A stretch of DNA of 64,000 bases from Nipponacmea schrenckii (taxonomy: Eukaryota > Mollusca > Gastropoda > Lottiidae), in NCBI GenBank assembly GCA_030562195.1, contig JAUJPP010000003.1, positions 47,684,602 to 47,748,601 on the forward strand. Direction: 5' to 3'. Below, piece after piece: positions 35,204 through 45,789 of the stretch. How positions within the stretch are numbered: position 1 is the first letter of the stretch; each line of letters begins with the position of its first letter. The notes below the pieces were generated by a model. It worked only from the letters and a program-made list of their open reading frames with translations. It did not search any database and was not told the origin of the DNA. Position numbers and translations under genes: made by a program.

Positions 35204-38200
35204 GTAAGTATTTACTTATTCTACCTCTAGGAAATATCTGTAGGTGTATCGTGTATCAATAATACTAGTAACCATTTACGTTTGAGTAGAATTTTATCGT
35301 TCATTGACAGTTCACTTCCCTATATTATATGAAACATTCCTTCAGCTTTGATTTATTTTATTTTTTTAAGTAATTGTTTACGTTTCGCATTGACTAGAGA
35401 CGTGGTTATTTGTCTTAAGTCATTTCTAGCAAAAGTAGTCTCGTTCAATGAGATGAAAACCAAAGACAATCACCATTTTTGGATTATTTACAAATTTGGC
35501 TGATATGGAATCCAAAAGTGAATTCGTTTTGTAAAATGAGATTTGTAGCCAACTAATGAGTCTATTCTACTGCGATTATATCAAGATTCCAGAGGGAAAT
35601 CGACATAATGGATTTTGCTCTTTGTGCTTTAAGATGATTCTCCGCACGAGTAACTGTCTATACATTGTGATTAATATTTTATAATACTATCTCATATATA
35701 CCGCATATATAAATAATAAAATAAGTGTATTATATGGCCTTTATCATTAAAACAAAACTGTATTTTTTTGCGTTTGCTAAGGAAGAGTACTGTAGTTACA
35801 TACAGGAGTTATGTACATTCTCTTTAATTTCTCAGACTACCATAACATTTGAACAACATTATATTTTACGTTAATAGATTATGAAAGATCCTTGGTCCCT
35901 ACTACAACCAATCTGGCTATTGGTAAATCCTGCTTTGTATTTGTTATGGACTATCATGAAGACGAAGACTATACTAATGAGGGGAAACAAATAGCTAGTA
36001 AGTATTCATTAGTCAGTATACCGATAAAGGTCAATCACTACTTATGCCCAGGTATCTTGTGTAATTCAGGGTATTTCGAACATTTGACACCTATCACTAT
36101 TATCACTATTTTCTAATCAATAAACCTGCCAAGTGGGTTACTCAGTGCTTGCTCGCTGATCTGAGGGTCCAGGGCTCAATCCCGGCAAAGGTCGACATGA
36201 ACTTTCGGATTTTACAATTGGGTTTCCCCCTGTCTTTGATCGGAGGGGATGACATGAAAAAAGCGTTTAGTCGTTTGGATGGGTTTCGGTTTCACAGTGT
36301 TTCATAAATTGGTTTCAAGATTTCATATCTAGGCCTATTATGGTTTCTTTTTGTTTATGCCAATTTATGGTATTTCATACAGTTCATGATTCAAGTTTAA
36401 TGGACGTTATCGATTAAATAAACTGATATTTTAGATTATATTTCATACCACTGAAACCCGTAAATCCTACCCCTACCCCAAGAAAAGAGCTGACGCAAAA
36501 AGGGAGCAATAGGGTGCTAAAAAAAGAAACGTCCCTATTATTACCCTTCTCCTTTAATAACGTGTTCGATTTTTGGCTCGTAAACAATCTACAAGCCACA
36601 ATCCTTTATAGATTTTGGCAAAACTTGCTGAAAGAGTTAAGTATTCTCCAAGGATGAAAAAATACCGAAAAATATTTAATGAGTCATTGCATTGTTAGAA
36701 GGTACAATTCTTGACAGATTTTTGAATTCCATGTGAACGCACGCCAAGGACTGCCACGGACTATATAGGCGCAAATCTAACATGCATGAATAAACAAACG
36801 GGAAGCGGAGATTGATAAGAGACACCTACGCACTGAACTACTTAAAGCCTGTCAAAGAAACTCTTTCATATGTTGTGAAGGAAATAACTGTCAGAAATTA
36901 AACCGCACTTGAAAATAAAAAAGGAAAGGCTATAATTGTAATATTTTTTTTTTCTTTTCCTTTGGTATTTACTTCCATAAATTTCGAAGCAAATATTAAA
37001 TCATTCACTAGTCATTTCCTCCCAAAATAAATAGATGTATTTGATTTTATATAAACAAAAATGAAGTACAATAAAGCAAATTTAATTCTCATTGTTGACA
37101 TAACAAACCCGTTGTTTACACTGATGAAATAAATTGCTGTTTATATCGATATTAACCAATCCTTCATCCTTCAATCCTTCATCCTGTACGTTAAATTCAA
37201 TATTTTATGATATTCAAACACCATCCATTTCTTTTCAGATCAAATGATTCTGATTAAGTGTTTGAGAACTATGAAAAGTTGAATTAGAAACACCACCTTT
37301 ACCTTCTTTAGATGGGTGTTTCATTGTATCAACCATTTTCATTTGATCTTGACTCGATGTGATGGATCCAATACTCATCTGAGTAAAAGATCAAAGAAAC
37401 TCCCTGGATATTTTTTAAAAATTCCAGAGACCAAGCGACGATGAATACAGCGAGCACTCACATCTTCTTCCCTCCAACGAAGGCAAGGATAGTGTCTCTG
37501 GTTGTGTTGTGTTAAATCACTTAATCAGCGTTTGTTGATCTGAAAAGAATCTATGGTATCCAGAAACGTTCAGTTCTGCAAGTTTCATTGTTGTGGAATA
37601 ACTTCTTCTGAGACAACCTATGTATCCAATCTATGCAATCTATAAATAAAATCTACTCTATTATACAAATTTTCTAAACCAGTTTTCAAATATAAAAATC
37701 AATGATCTGCTATTTACTTCTTACTTGAAAATCCTGTTACAGTTTTTATCGTACAAATATTAGTAATTAGTTACATCAATGCATTTATAAGGGATCGGAA
37801 ATGTTACATTTTATTGACTATGTTATGGCAAATGCCATTATTGGGATGTTTAATGTTCTTCTCATGCAGAAATCAAATGAATAATTGAAGTTGCAGAGAG
37901 GACTAGTAGAGAAATGTTCCTGCTCATAAAGCACCGGTGAATTTTCCATATCGGCTGCATATGTTAGAAAATAGTAATTTTGATGATTTGATGACATGCA
38001 AGTCACAATGTAATTTTGCTGCCTATAAATTCTTTCAGGACTACAGAACTCGGCGGCATCGTGTTATATAGTAGTAATAATAGATTTGATATCGGCGGCA
38101 GTTGTGGGATTAATAGGGTTAATAAAGAAACAAGTTGCTAGTTGTATGGTGACAGGGGTATTATATTGTATGGCTGGTAAGTAGTTTTCCACTGGTTCCT

Positions 38201-38573
38201 CAATATTAAATGCTAATTGACTAAATTAGAACGTGTTCTGAAAGTATGGTTGGATTTTTCAACAATATTAAGCAGAAATATAATGTATAAAATTTGGAGA
38301 CAGAATTCCTCTTCAACGGATACAAGTTTGTCTATTTCAGCACTGTTTGGTATATTCGGATTAAGTATGTTCCATGCTAAAGACTTCTATGAAAAGTATT
38401 TCTGTTATTCGTTGAACGAAGTTCCAAATGTTGTGTGCTATGCAAGGGACGTAACTTTACAATGGGGATTAGTTGTGGCCTGGTTCGGTGTAGTATTTTG
38501 TGCTATTGCTTGTACATTATGGCTAATAGTCGCGCGAGCTTTACGCGTAATTAAGGCAAAAACAATGCTGTAG
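34861..38573 (+). CDS. Gene B: claudin/PMP22-superfamily four-TM protein, 277 aa
   Basis: Four exons (34861-35203, 35878-35997, 38039-38176, 38341-38573) with GT-AG introns, all phase 1, give a complete 277-aa protein. TM1 is at about 22-46 (VILVINACLFGVIASVLALL), ending in ...VDSW50. The first extracellular loop carries GLWRVC at 105-110 and a partner Cys at 133, the W...GLW...C...C signature of claudins and PMP22-like proteins, plus NQT and NKS glycosylation sites. TM2 (about 159-179) follows the basic exon junction, then TM3, a second loop with Cys, and TM4 (WGLVVAWFGVVFCAIACTLW) with a short basic tail. Loop 1 is longer than in classical claudins. I chose the ATG at 34861; MPFSNM at residues 14-19 offers two internal ATGs. 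Role inferred: membrane junction, adhesion or channel-accessory protein. Confidence 0.85.
35878..35997 (+). CDS. Gene B exon 2 (loop 1, second Cys)
   Basis: 120 nt, acceptor TTACGTTAATAG, donor GCTA/GTAAGT, phase 1 at both ends. Encodes DYERSLVPTTTNLAIGKSCF and an acidic stretch DYHEDEDYTNEGK. Confidence 0.8.
36124..36270 (+). repeat. tRNA-derived SINE
   Basis: Pol III boxes are visible: A-box-like AGTGGGTTACTCAGTG and B box GGGCTCAATCCCGG. A body with CGACATGAACTTTCGGATTT and GGGTTTCCCCCTG follows, in intron 2 of gene B. It runs directly into the composite repeat that starts at 36287. No tail repeat is clear. Confidence 0.7.
36287..36722 (+). repeat. Composite segment, copy 2 (near-identical to 33616-34038)
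   Basis: See copy 1. Here the ACCCTTCTCCTTTAATAACG stretch between the unique part and the pearl-like tail is intact. It lies in intron 2 of gene B, about 2.7 kb from copy 1 and in the same orientation. Confidence 0.9.
36723..38038. other. Remainder of gene B intron 2
   Basis: AT-rich intron sequence after the SINE and composite repeat, with nothing further recognised. It ends in the acceptor AAATTCTTTCAG. Confidence 0.5.
38039..38176 (+). CDS. Gene B exon 3 (138 nt, TM2)
   Basis: Acceptor TTCTTTCAG, donor GCTG/GTAAGT, phase 1 at both ends. Encodes QNSAASCYIVVIIDLISAAV, then VGLIGLIKKQV and the start of TM3. Its length is identical to the matching exons in genes A and C. Confidence 0.84.
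38341..38573 (+). CDS. Gene B exon 4 (TM3 end, TM4)
   Basis: Acceptor GTCTATTTCAG, ends TAG. Encodes the TM3 end, loop 2 with three Cys (YFCYSL, VVCYARD and nearby), TM4 and the basic tail RALRVIKAKTML. Confidence 0.85.
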
Positions 38574-38820
38574 TCAAATATGCTATGTGCTATATCAATC
38601 TATAATCCACCGCCTATGATTTGTTGTCTGAAGGATTGTTGTGCAAACTTCCTCCTGGAGAATTGTCTCAGTTCTCATTGGCTGGTTATAAGAGCGGTCG
38701 GGTTAAGATTAGATTCGGTTAGAATTGTGCCTTGTGTGATGTACGAGACGGTAATCTAGGACTGGGAATTAAATACATTTACTGAAAAACAATGAAACGG
38801 TCGAACAAACTAAAATATAG

Positions 38821-39369
38821 CAGTGAAGCCTCGTTATCTCGAAGTCCACGGGACCGTGATCGAGCAGTACTTCGAGACAAACGATCGAGGGATTTAGCCT
38901 GGTAACCTAACACTCGTTAATCTCATTCCGTAATATTGTTCTCATTGCCTGATTAATTAATACCCCAATTAGGATGATAATTTGATCCATTTATACCCGA
39001 TAAGTTTTTATAACCACATCCGGGACACTCTACTTTCGTTTTTTTATGATTAAGTTTACGGTAACCTTAATTTTACCAGAAACGAAATTTTGAAGTCTCC
39101 AAGATATTTTATAATAATCGTTCCCTTCATTCTGTCAATGCAAGTAATGAATTATTAATTGGTGTTTATCATATTACGGTGATTTATTTGATAATTGATT
39201 GATGGGACTGTAAGATTACTTGGACATATCCGGTAATTCGACTTATACGAATTCGAGATAAACGTATTTTTGAAAAGGGATTATAGAAGGGTATTGACGG
39301 GACCGCGCAAAGACTTCGAGTTAAGTGGAACTTCGAGATAACCGATGTCCAGATAACGAGGTTTCGCTG
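38821..39369. mobile_element. Pogo/Tigger-like MITE (~549 bp)
   Basis: The left end CAGTGAAGCCTCGTTATCTC is inverted at the right end (reverse complement CAGCGAAACCTCGTTATCTG). The subterminal words CGGGACCG and CTTCGAG also recur inverted. CAGTGRAACCTCG-type ends are characteristic of pogo/Tigger elements of the Tc1/mariner superfamily, which duplicate TA. TA follows the right end directly, and the left TA is offset by one base. No transposase is present. It lies about 250 bp downstream of gene B. Confidence 0.75.
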
Positions 39370-41094
39370 TAATCATTAAAGTAAAAGTAATTCAAACATT
39401 TTGCGTCTATGGCATTACAATTGGTCACTGAAGCCTTAAATTGGCCCGCTTGAAGTGAAACGTACTTGGTCTTTTTTTTTTTTGCGACTTTTTATATACT
39501 TAAAGATTGTTTTTGGATTAATGTTATGTCGAAAAATACCTAGCATAATATGAAAATATGTTCTGTCTGTGTGTTGAGTGGATTAGGATTTCTTTCCTTG
39601 AAGAGAACTTGATAGTGTATCCAATTCCAAATGTGCACTCTTATTATCCAAATCCATCTTAGACGATAATTTCTATGTACACCTTCGTCCAATATCGTTT
39701 CCTGCCTTCACTTAGTCCCATGTAGCATAGCATACGTCAGTGATTTAAATATATGGTCCAAATAATATGAAATAATCTTTAATGTACATATATAATAATA
39801 AAAATGAATGCTTGTCGTTGAGGCTAGACATTTTTAAAAAATAAACAATGGAGTTACTGTGCCCTTTCATTAAACGATGTATGCATCATATTCATTGTAC
39901 AAGAACATTTCCAGTACACCTTATTTGGAACCGTCGTTGTTTTGTTTACAGTCTTCGATATTGTCCTGATATCACAAGTATCCCGATTTTACGTCTACTA
40001 TCCCAAAGGCATTTTTCACAATCCCATAGGAATATATATATATATACATCAAAACACAAAATATTTCTTCCAAAAAACTAATGTGTAATGCAGTTGACAA
40101 TTCTAATTAGATGCTTATGTCAATTTTGTTTTTATACATATATATTATTTTTTAAGATTTTCTGTGATAAAGTACTTTTTAAATGATATTTTAGATAATA
40201 TACTACCCTCTTCTCAATGTTTTGCTCAATATTATCTTATTTTGATTTACATGCAGTTTGATGTTAACACAAACGACATTACCGCCATGCTTTAAAAAAG
40301 AAAATCACACCCCTTTAAATAATCTTCTCGTCTCAAAATTATAATAATTTTTTTCAATATTGTAAGGTAATAAACCATTTTAATAATTTTTTTTTAAGTT
40401 TCCGTGTTCATTTAATGATATGTTTCCTTTTGTTATTTATTATTATTATTTTTATTGAAGTTATGCCCTATAAAATACCTTTTTCTTTTATTTTTGTTTT
40501 GTATTTCGAAGTGCTTGGATTTTACCTTTTATTTGCTTTGTATATTCTGATGTATTGTGATTGCTTGACTTATTTTTGTATTTTTTGTCCCTTTATATCA
40601 GTCGTATTTTGACAATTTGTTGGATTTTTGTAATTTAAGAAGAATATTATCATTGTTATTGCATTGTTAAAAATAAAGTAAAACCGTTATTGAAGTAATA
40701 TTTATGTAATGATTTTACAAAACCTTCACCAAACAGCCTTGTTGAAAATATGAAACTCTTACAAGAAAAATGGCTTTTATCATCGGCAGAACTAGCTTCG
40801 GTCAAGATTAGAATCTCATTCGAGCAACTGCTTTCACCCGACAAACAAAAGACGTGATGAATACCGATGCTGTTCCTAATAATTAGCCCTTATCCTCACT
40901 ATGCACTGTGTATTCTGCGGTGACAAGTTGCAAATCACCATTTCTCTTCCTATGACATTACGGACACCATCATGAACTTATTTAAAAATATAAAATTTCT
41001 GCTATCAACACAGATGTGTTTTCTTAAAGACCAATTTTGAAATTTGTCATGCCAAAAGTACGACCAGTTGTCACTATACAATTCTATGATTAGG
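39370..41094. other. Intergenic, no gene seen
   Basis: AT-rich with T-rich stretches (39473-39484, 40386-40397). Several long frames here are low-complexity and hydrophobic only because of T richness. No repeats matched. Confidence 0.5.
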
Positions 41095-41099
41095 TTTTT

Positions 41100-41583
41100 G
41101 TGACAACCCCGTCTTGCTATGACGATTCGAATGCAGCATCTCGTGCAGCACGTGCATGGTAGATATACCCTTCAGAACGCGCGGAAACAGAACAGTCTAG
41201 AATCTGCGTTGAGCCTCGAATCTTGAATGAGACGGTTAGTCTCTTGGTCAGCGTTGTCAGTCTAGTGTGCCGGCGGTCAGCCCATCGTTAGTTTTTTTAG
41301 GCTATTAGTATTATAATAGTGGTTTTCTTATATGGACAAGCCATTTATATTTTGGATATTCAATTCTGGAAGGATGACATTTATGTGTTCTTTTGGCTTC
41401 AGTGTGTAACTTTGTGATGATTCACTTTAATGGATGTTTTACCTTATTCTTTTTTAATTAAACTTCTTATCTTTTCATTGGAATTATTTATCAGTGTTTT
41501 TCCTATTACGACGGGGACCAACATCCCGTGGATGGATGGATGCTAAAGAACCTTCTCTCATAGGCCCGGGCAGGGGTGTGACA
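41100..41583. mobile_element. Solo LTR (484 bp) with 5-bp TSD
   Basis: Begins TGTGACAACCCC and ends GGGGTGTGACA, short inverted ends of the TG...CA type. It is flanked on both sides by GTTTT (41095-41099 and 41584-41588), a 5-bp target duplication typical of LTR retrotransposons of the Ty3/Gypsy or Bel/Pao types. No internal gag-pol lies beside it, so it is a solo LTR left by recombination. It is noticeably richer in G+C and CpG than its surroundings. Orientation is not determinable from what I can see. Confidence 0.85.
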
Positions 41584-41809
41584 GTTTTGCCTCCCCATTT
41601 TCTTTGTATTATTCTAGCATCAATGACAGGTATGGTTCCAGGTAGCTTATGCTTACTCCGCTGATCACCTGATGCCACTTTTGATCATCAATTGCCTCTA
41701 TACAAGGTATGGAACATTGCTTCTTATCATAATATAACAATTAGTGTGATCAGTTTCTTTTAATATATTTTCAACAGTTACGTCCCCTGAACCGTGGAAT
41801 TTGGACTGG

Positions 41810-42690
41810 TAATTCATGTGCCATATATTTTCATCTTAAATCACGAAATTCACCCTTCTATAACTCATAAAGTTCCAATATATTAAATGAAAGCATGGCC
41901 AATACTTAGTTTCTGTTCATAAATCCAATACGGTATATGGACTCAGTCCACCAATTCATTTGCCATCTATTTCCATGTTCAATCAAGAAATTCAACCTTC
42001 CCTAACTTTTTCCAGAAAAGTCGTTGAAAACTTTCCTATATGTCACACGAAAGCCTGTCTAATACTTGGTTTCTGTACAAAATTTCAATATAGCATGACC
42101 ATGCTATGGAAATTTTGAACTAAACAAAATGAAAGTACCACTACATTTTATCAACATCTGCTTGAATGTCACTGCACACAAAACCACTATTTTTGGAAAT
42201 TACCGCCAATTAAATTTCTCTTTATCTCAGAAATTCTGAAAGAAAATAAAATTTCAGACATCAAATTTTAAATCTAGTCCAAAATGGGCATGCAAAAACC
42301 CCCGAAAGGAACGTAGAAAGAGGATTTCTAAAAAAAAGAACGGACTAAATTCGACACACTATCATTAGCATAAAATGTTGTAGTGGTCTGAGTCCATATG
42401 TAAATTTTCAACCAGTCAAAATGAAAGTAGAATGTTAAATTTATCAACATCCGCCTTACTGTCACTGAACACAAAACCATTATGAGAAATATCTTCCACC
42501 TATCGCATCTCTCATTATCCCCCAAAAATTTCAAAGTGCACTTGCAAAATCCAAATTAAGACCAAAATTAGTCAAAAATGGTCATTAAAGGGAGGAAGAG
42601 AGGATTTCTAATAATAGCACTGACTAAATTATAGAATCAATAGCGTAAAATGACTTTGTAGTCTAAGTCTATTTGGAAATAAATATATCT
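41810..42690 (+). repeat. ~430-465-bp repeat family, array 2
   Basis: Three partly degenerate units carry the same ordered words as 25490-26180 (CACGAAATTCA, TTTTGAAC...CAAAATGAAAGTA, CAACATCYGCTT, TTTCAGACATCAAAT). The central unit (41935-42399) is the most complete. Confidence 0.8.
41935..42399. mobile_element. 465-bp unit with 17-bp terminal inverted repeats
   Basis: Starts ATATGGACTCAGTCCAC and ends with its inverse at one mismatch (GTGGTCTGAGTCCATAT). It has MITE-like architecture and is the best-preserved unit of the repeat family. A target duplication is not obvious because neighbouring units of the same family abut it. Confidence 0.7.
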
Positions 42691-42699
42691 TCATCAGTT

Positions 42700-43448
42700 A
42701 TATCCCTTAAACTTTTGCAATTTTGTCGCTAAGTTGCTATTTCTTCAGTTCAGTCCTTTCCATGTCCACTTATGGACTTTTATACAAGAGTCCACGATGA
42801 CTTTCTATTGTAAGACAATCGATGTGATTGATACCAGCAGAAAATACTCAAGAAATCGATGACAAATAAAGCGCAAAAACAAAACAAGCAATAGGTTTAA
42901 TTTTAGTTCATCACTTTTCAAAATCGTAGAATTAGCCTACAATTTGTTCTGTTTAGAGGTCAATTCGAACTCCTTGCCGTTCAGTCTAAAGTTTTCGATA
43001 AATGAACCGAACTATAGGTGTTAATATTAATTGACTTTTGTGTGAACATGTTGTTCTATGTGTAAAATGCGAGTTTTGTTCTTGTTTTCCCGGACGAATT
43101 GAATGGCCATTGTGATCAGTACAACGGCTTCCTTCATGCAAGCATAAGATGAAATAATCTAATTACATCTTGTCCAATATATTAATCAAGCAGCTTTGTT
43201 TTCATGGCTTAACATTAGAATGAATTGACTGACACTGTTCTGAGAAGATGTGGATAAAACGCGCCACTGTCATTGGGCAGAACACGTGTTGATCTTGTTA
43301 TTTTGTCGAGTGCACAAGCTAATGGGAGTGTATTTTTCTTCTTGATGATCTTTTTTAATGAGCATATGAACGTGCTACCCACTACTTTCAATAAAATAAC
43401 AAAAAAGCAATGCAACACGTGCATAATTTGTGCGGGTCAAACTATATA
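42700..43448. other. Intergenic, no gene seen
   Basis: Nothing supported on either strand. Confidence 0.5.
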
Positions 43449-43450
43449 TA

Positions 43451-44694
43451 CACAACAAAAAAGTGTTGCACCCCCCTACTATTTGGTATAGTCCTGTTCT
43501 GTTTAACTCGTGTATGTAAACCTGAATAAATATTTGAGCCAGAAGTATGTGAATATCAATAAAATGGATCATTGACTGTAACATGAACGTAAGTTTTGAA
43601 AATCTGGACTTTATGGCATGTGGGAATGCTGTGTAGAAATTAGGGTGTAAATTAAGGAAAACGAAAATGCAAAAAAGTATGCTGAGATCTCAAATTTTAT
43701 TGTTGACAGAGCTCTAACGGGATGTCAAAAAGCACAAATGGTGATCAGAGAATCAATACCAGTCAATATCGGGTACTTCCACCTCGCACTTGGATCACTG
43801 CTCCCAGTCTCCTCCTCATACCCCTCACAAGACATTGGAATGTTTGCATGGGCATCTGACGCCACTCCTCGTGCAAGGCTGCTTCCAGTTGGTGCAAGTT
43901 CTGTGGAGGAGGGTCGCGAGATTTAATCCTGCGCCCCAAAATGTCCCGAACATGTTCCAGAGGATTAAGATCTGGACTCATCGCTTGCCAAGGGATGTTC
44001 TGGACAGCATTGTTGTGGATGAATTGGGTGACAGCTCTCGAACGATGATGCCTAGCGTTGTCATCCATAAATACGGGTCTGCTGGCTAATGTGTGATCAT
44101 AAAAATGCGGAACAACAGCTGGATCGAGAACTTCCTAGAGGTAGCGAGCCCCTGTATGGTTACCAAATCCAGCTTGCAATCCAATGAGAAGCAGCCCCAT
44201 ACCATAACCGAACCACCACCATAGGCTACCGTTGGCATGATGTTCCTTGGTACATAAGCTGTGCCTGGACGCCTCCAAACCTACACTCGGCCATCCACCA
44301 CATGCAGGAGAAATCTGCTTTCATCAGATCAGTGCACTCTCCTCTGGCAAACTCCTTGAAAGAATGCCCGGCTCTGCGCAGGCCAATAATCTGCCACTTA
44401 ACAGCTTCTGACATTCGTCTACCCGGCATTTTGTGTGTGAATGGATTGGGCTTTTTAACAACGATTTTTATACACGTTTTTTACCACAGGGAGATACTGC
44501 ATTTTGCAAAAATCATGCCTCATGCTTTTCTCGTGCACATTGTTGCATTTGCGCGATTGTTTTCCAAAGGAAACCACAATGAATCAAAACCCAAATCCCC
44601 ATGGGAGAATGCCCTACAAGACCCCTTTCGGGTGCTCTCCATTTTATGATGTACCAGTGATTTTAATATGGGGGTGCAACACTTTTTTGTTGTG
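43451..44694 (-). mobile_element. Tc1-like DNA transposon, internally deleted
   Basis: 1244-bp element with identical 25-bp terminal inverted repeats (43451-43475 and 44670-44694, beginning CACAACAAAAAAGTGTTG) and TA on both sides (43449-43450, 44695-44696), as expected for Tc1/mariner insertion. The minus strand carries transposase remnants. The perfect ends suggest a fairly recent insertion, while the gene is dead, so it was probably mobilised in trans. Confidence 0.93.
43763..44429 (-). pseudogene. Tc1-like transposase, deleted and frameshifted
   Basis: Starts at 44429 with MPGRRMSEAVKWQIIGLRRA, the beginning of the paired-like DNA-binding domain. After about 30 residues it jumps to the region of the first catalytic Asp, which reads in another frame, so most of the DNA-binding domain is deleted. 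The C-terminal block (44068-43763) retains the second Asp (MDDNARHHR) and the Glu box (SPDLNPLEHVRD), the DD34E pattern. Several frame changes separate the blocks. No functional enzyme. Confidence 0.9.
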
Positions 44695-44696
44695 TA

Positions 44697-45789
44697 TACA
44701 TGTATATACATTTACGTCAGTAGCTGTCCATGTTGAGTGTATACTTCAGCATATAAAAGTTGAGTAAATGAGCAGTGACATAGTTTGATGCAGATTGAAG
44801 ATGAGACAGAACGGTCACGGTATTCAGTTTCCCTGCCTTTTGAAGTTTCAAAACTGTCAGTTGCAGTGACTCATCAGATTTCAGATGGGCAATGAAGGTG
44901 ATGACCATTTATGGAAAGGGGTACATTTTTGTGAAAAACTTCATTAAATTTAGGTATGTAGACAAATTGCGTAGTTTGCTTCGGGACAGCAGATTCGTTT
45001 ACTTTAAATACACCGTGGTATTCTTCAGTCGGTGGAAAGTATACTTATAACCAGAAAAGCAATTTTGTATAATTAATGGCAATGGTAAATTAATTAATAA
45101 ATAATTAAACCTACCGAGACAAGTAATCAATAACTTATCTTTAATTGGTGTTACTACTTGACTACAGGTGAGATATATCATCTTCGACAGCCAGAGTTCC
45201 TGACTTGATGATTTCAGATCGTTTAGTTTAAGTGCTGGAGTAATAGAGATTTTGGAGTGTATAAGATTTGATAATGTAATGAAGATTTTTTAACCTGGAT
45301 AGCTTACCTGATCATTATCATGAACAAAAAATCCTTTTACATTATTTCAGGTTTTCTATTATCATGATATCAATTCAAACAAGTAAAATATCCTTGAAAT
45401 GTACATGGGAATTAGCTTGGCTAAAATGAATCGAAGCACAATGCATTTTTCAAGGGAAGATGGTGAATAATGTATTAGAACCGACCTCTGAAGTGAATAT
45501 ACTTTATAATTAATGATTTATACGATATAACCACCACATCAAGTATTGTTTCGAATCATTTCTTATGCTCTTAGATAGTTACCATGTGTGTCCTACCATG
45601 TAACATCAGATTATCTTCTTGTCTGGATTAGGAAATAATAATGCAAAAACGTTTAACATAATTTATGTGAACCTTTCTCAATCTACGTTGATAAACCTAG
45701 GACAGAGACATCGCAGACATAAGTATTAAGTGGACAAGACAAGTGTCGGTTTCATTGAAAATTCATTTCGGAAATTCTGTCAAACCAAA
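44697..45789. other. Upstream region of the 1305-aa ORF
   Basis: No ORF or repeat supported. It would hold the promoter and possible 5' UTR exons of the gene that starts at 45790. I cannot pick a start site. Confidence 0.4.

Noticed and set aside
41484..41678. 64-codon minus frame as an LTR-retrotransposon pol end
   Set aside because: It crosses the LTR end and the target duplication at 41584-41588, so it is not an element-internal gene.
43790..44649. Plus-strand frames across the Tc1-like element
   Set aside because: Antisense shadows of the transposase, whose DDE motifs read on the minus strand.
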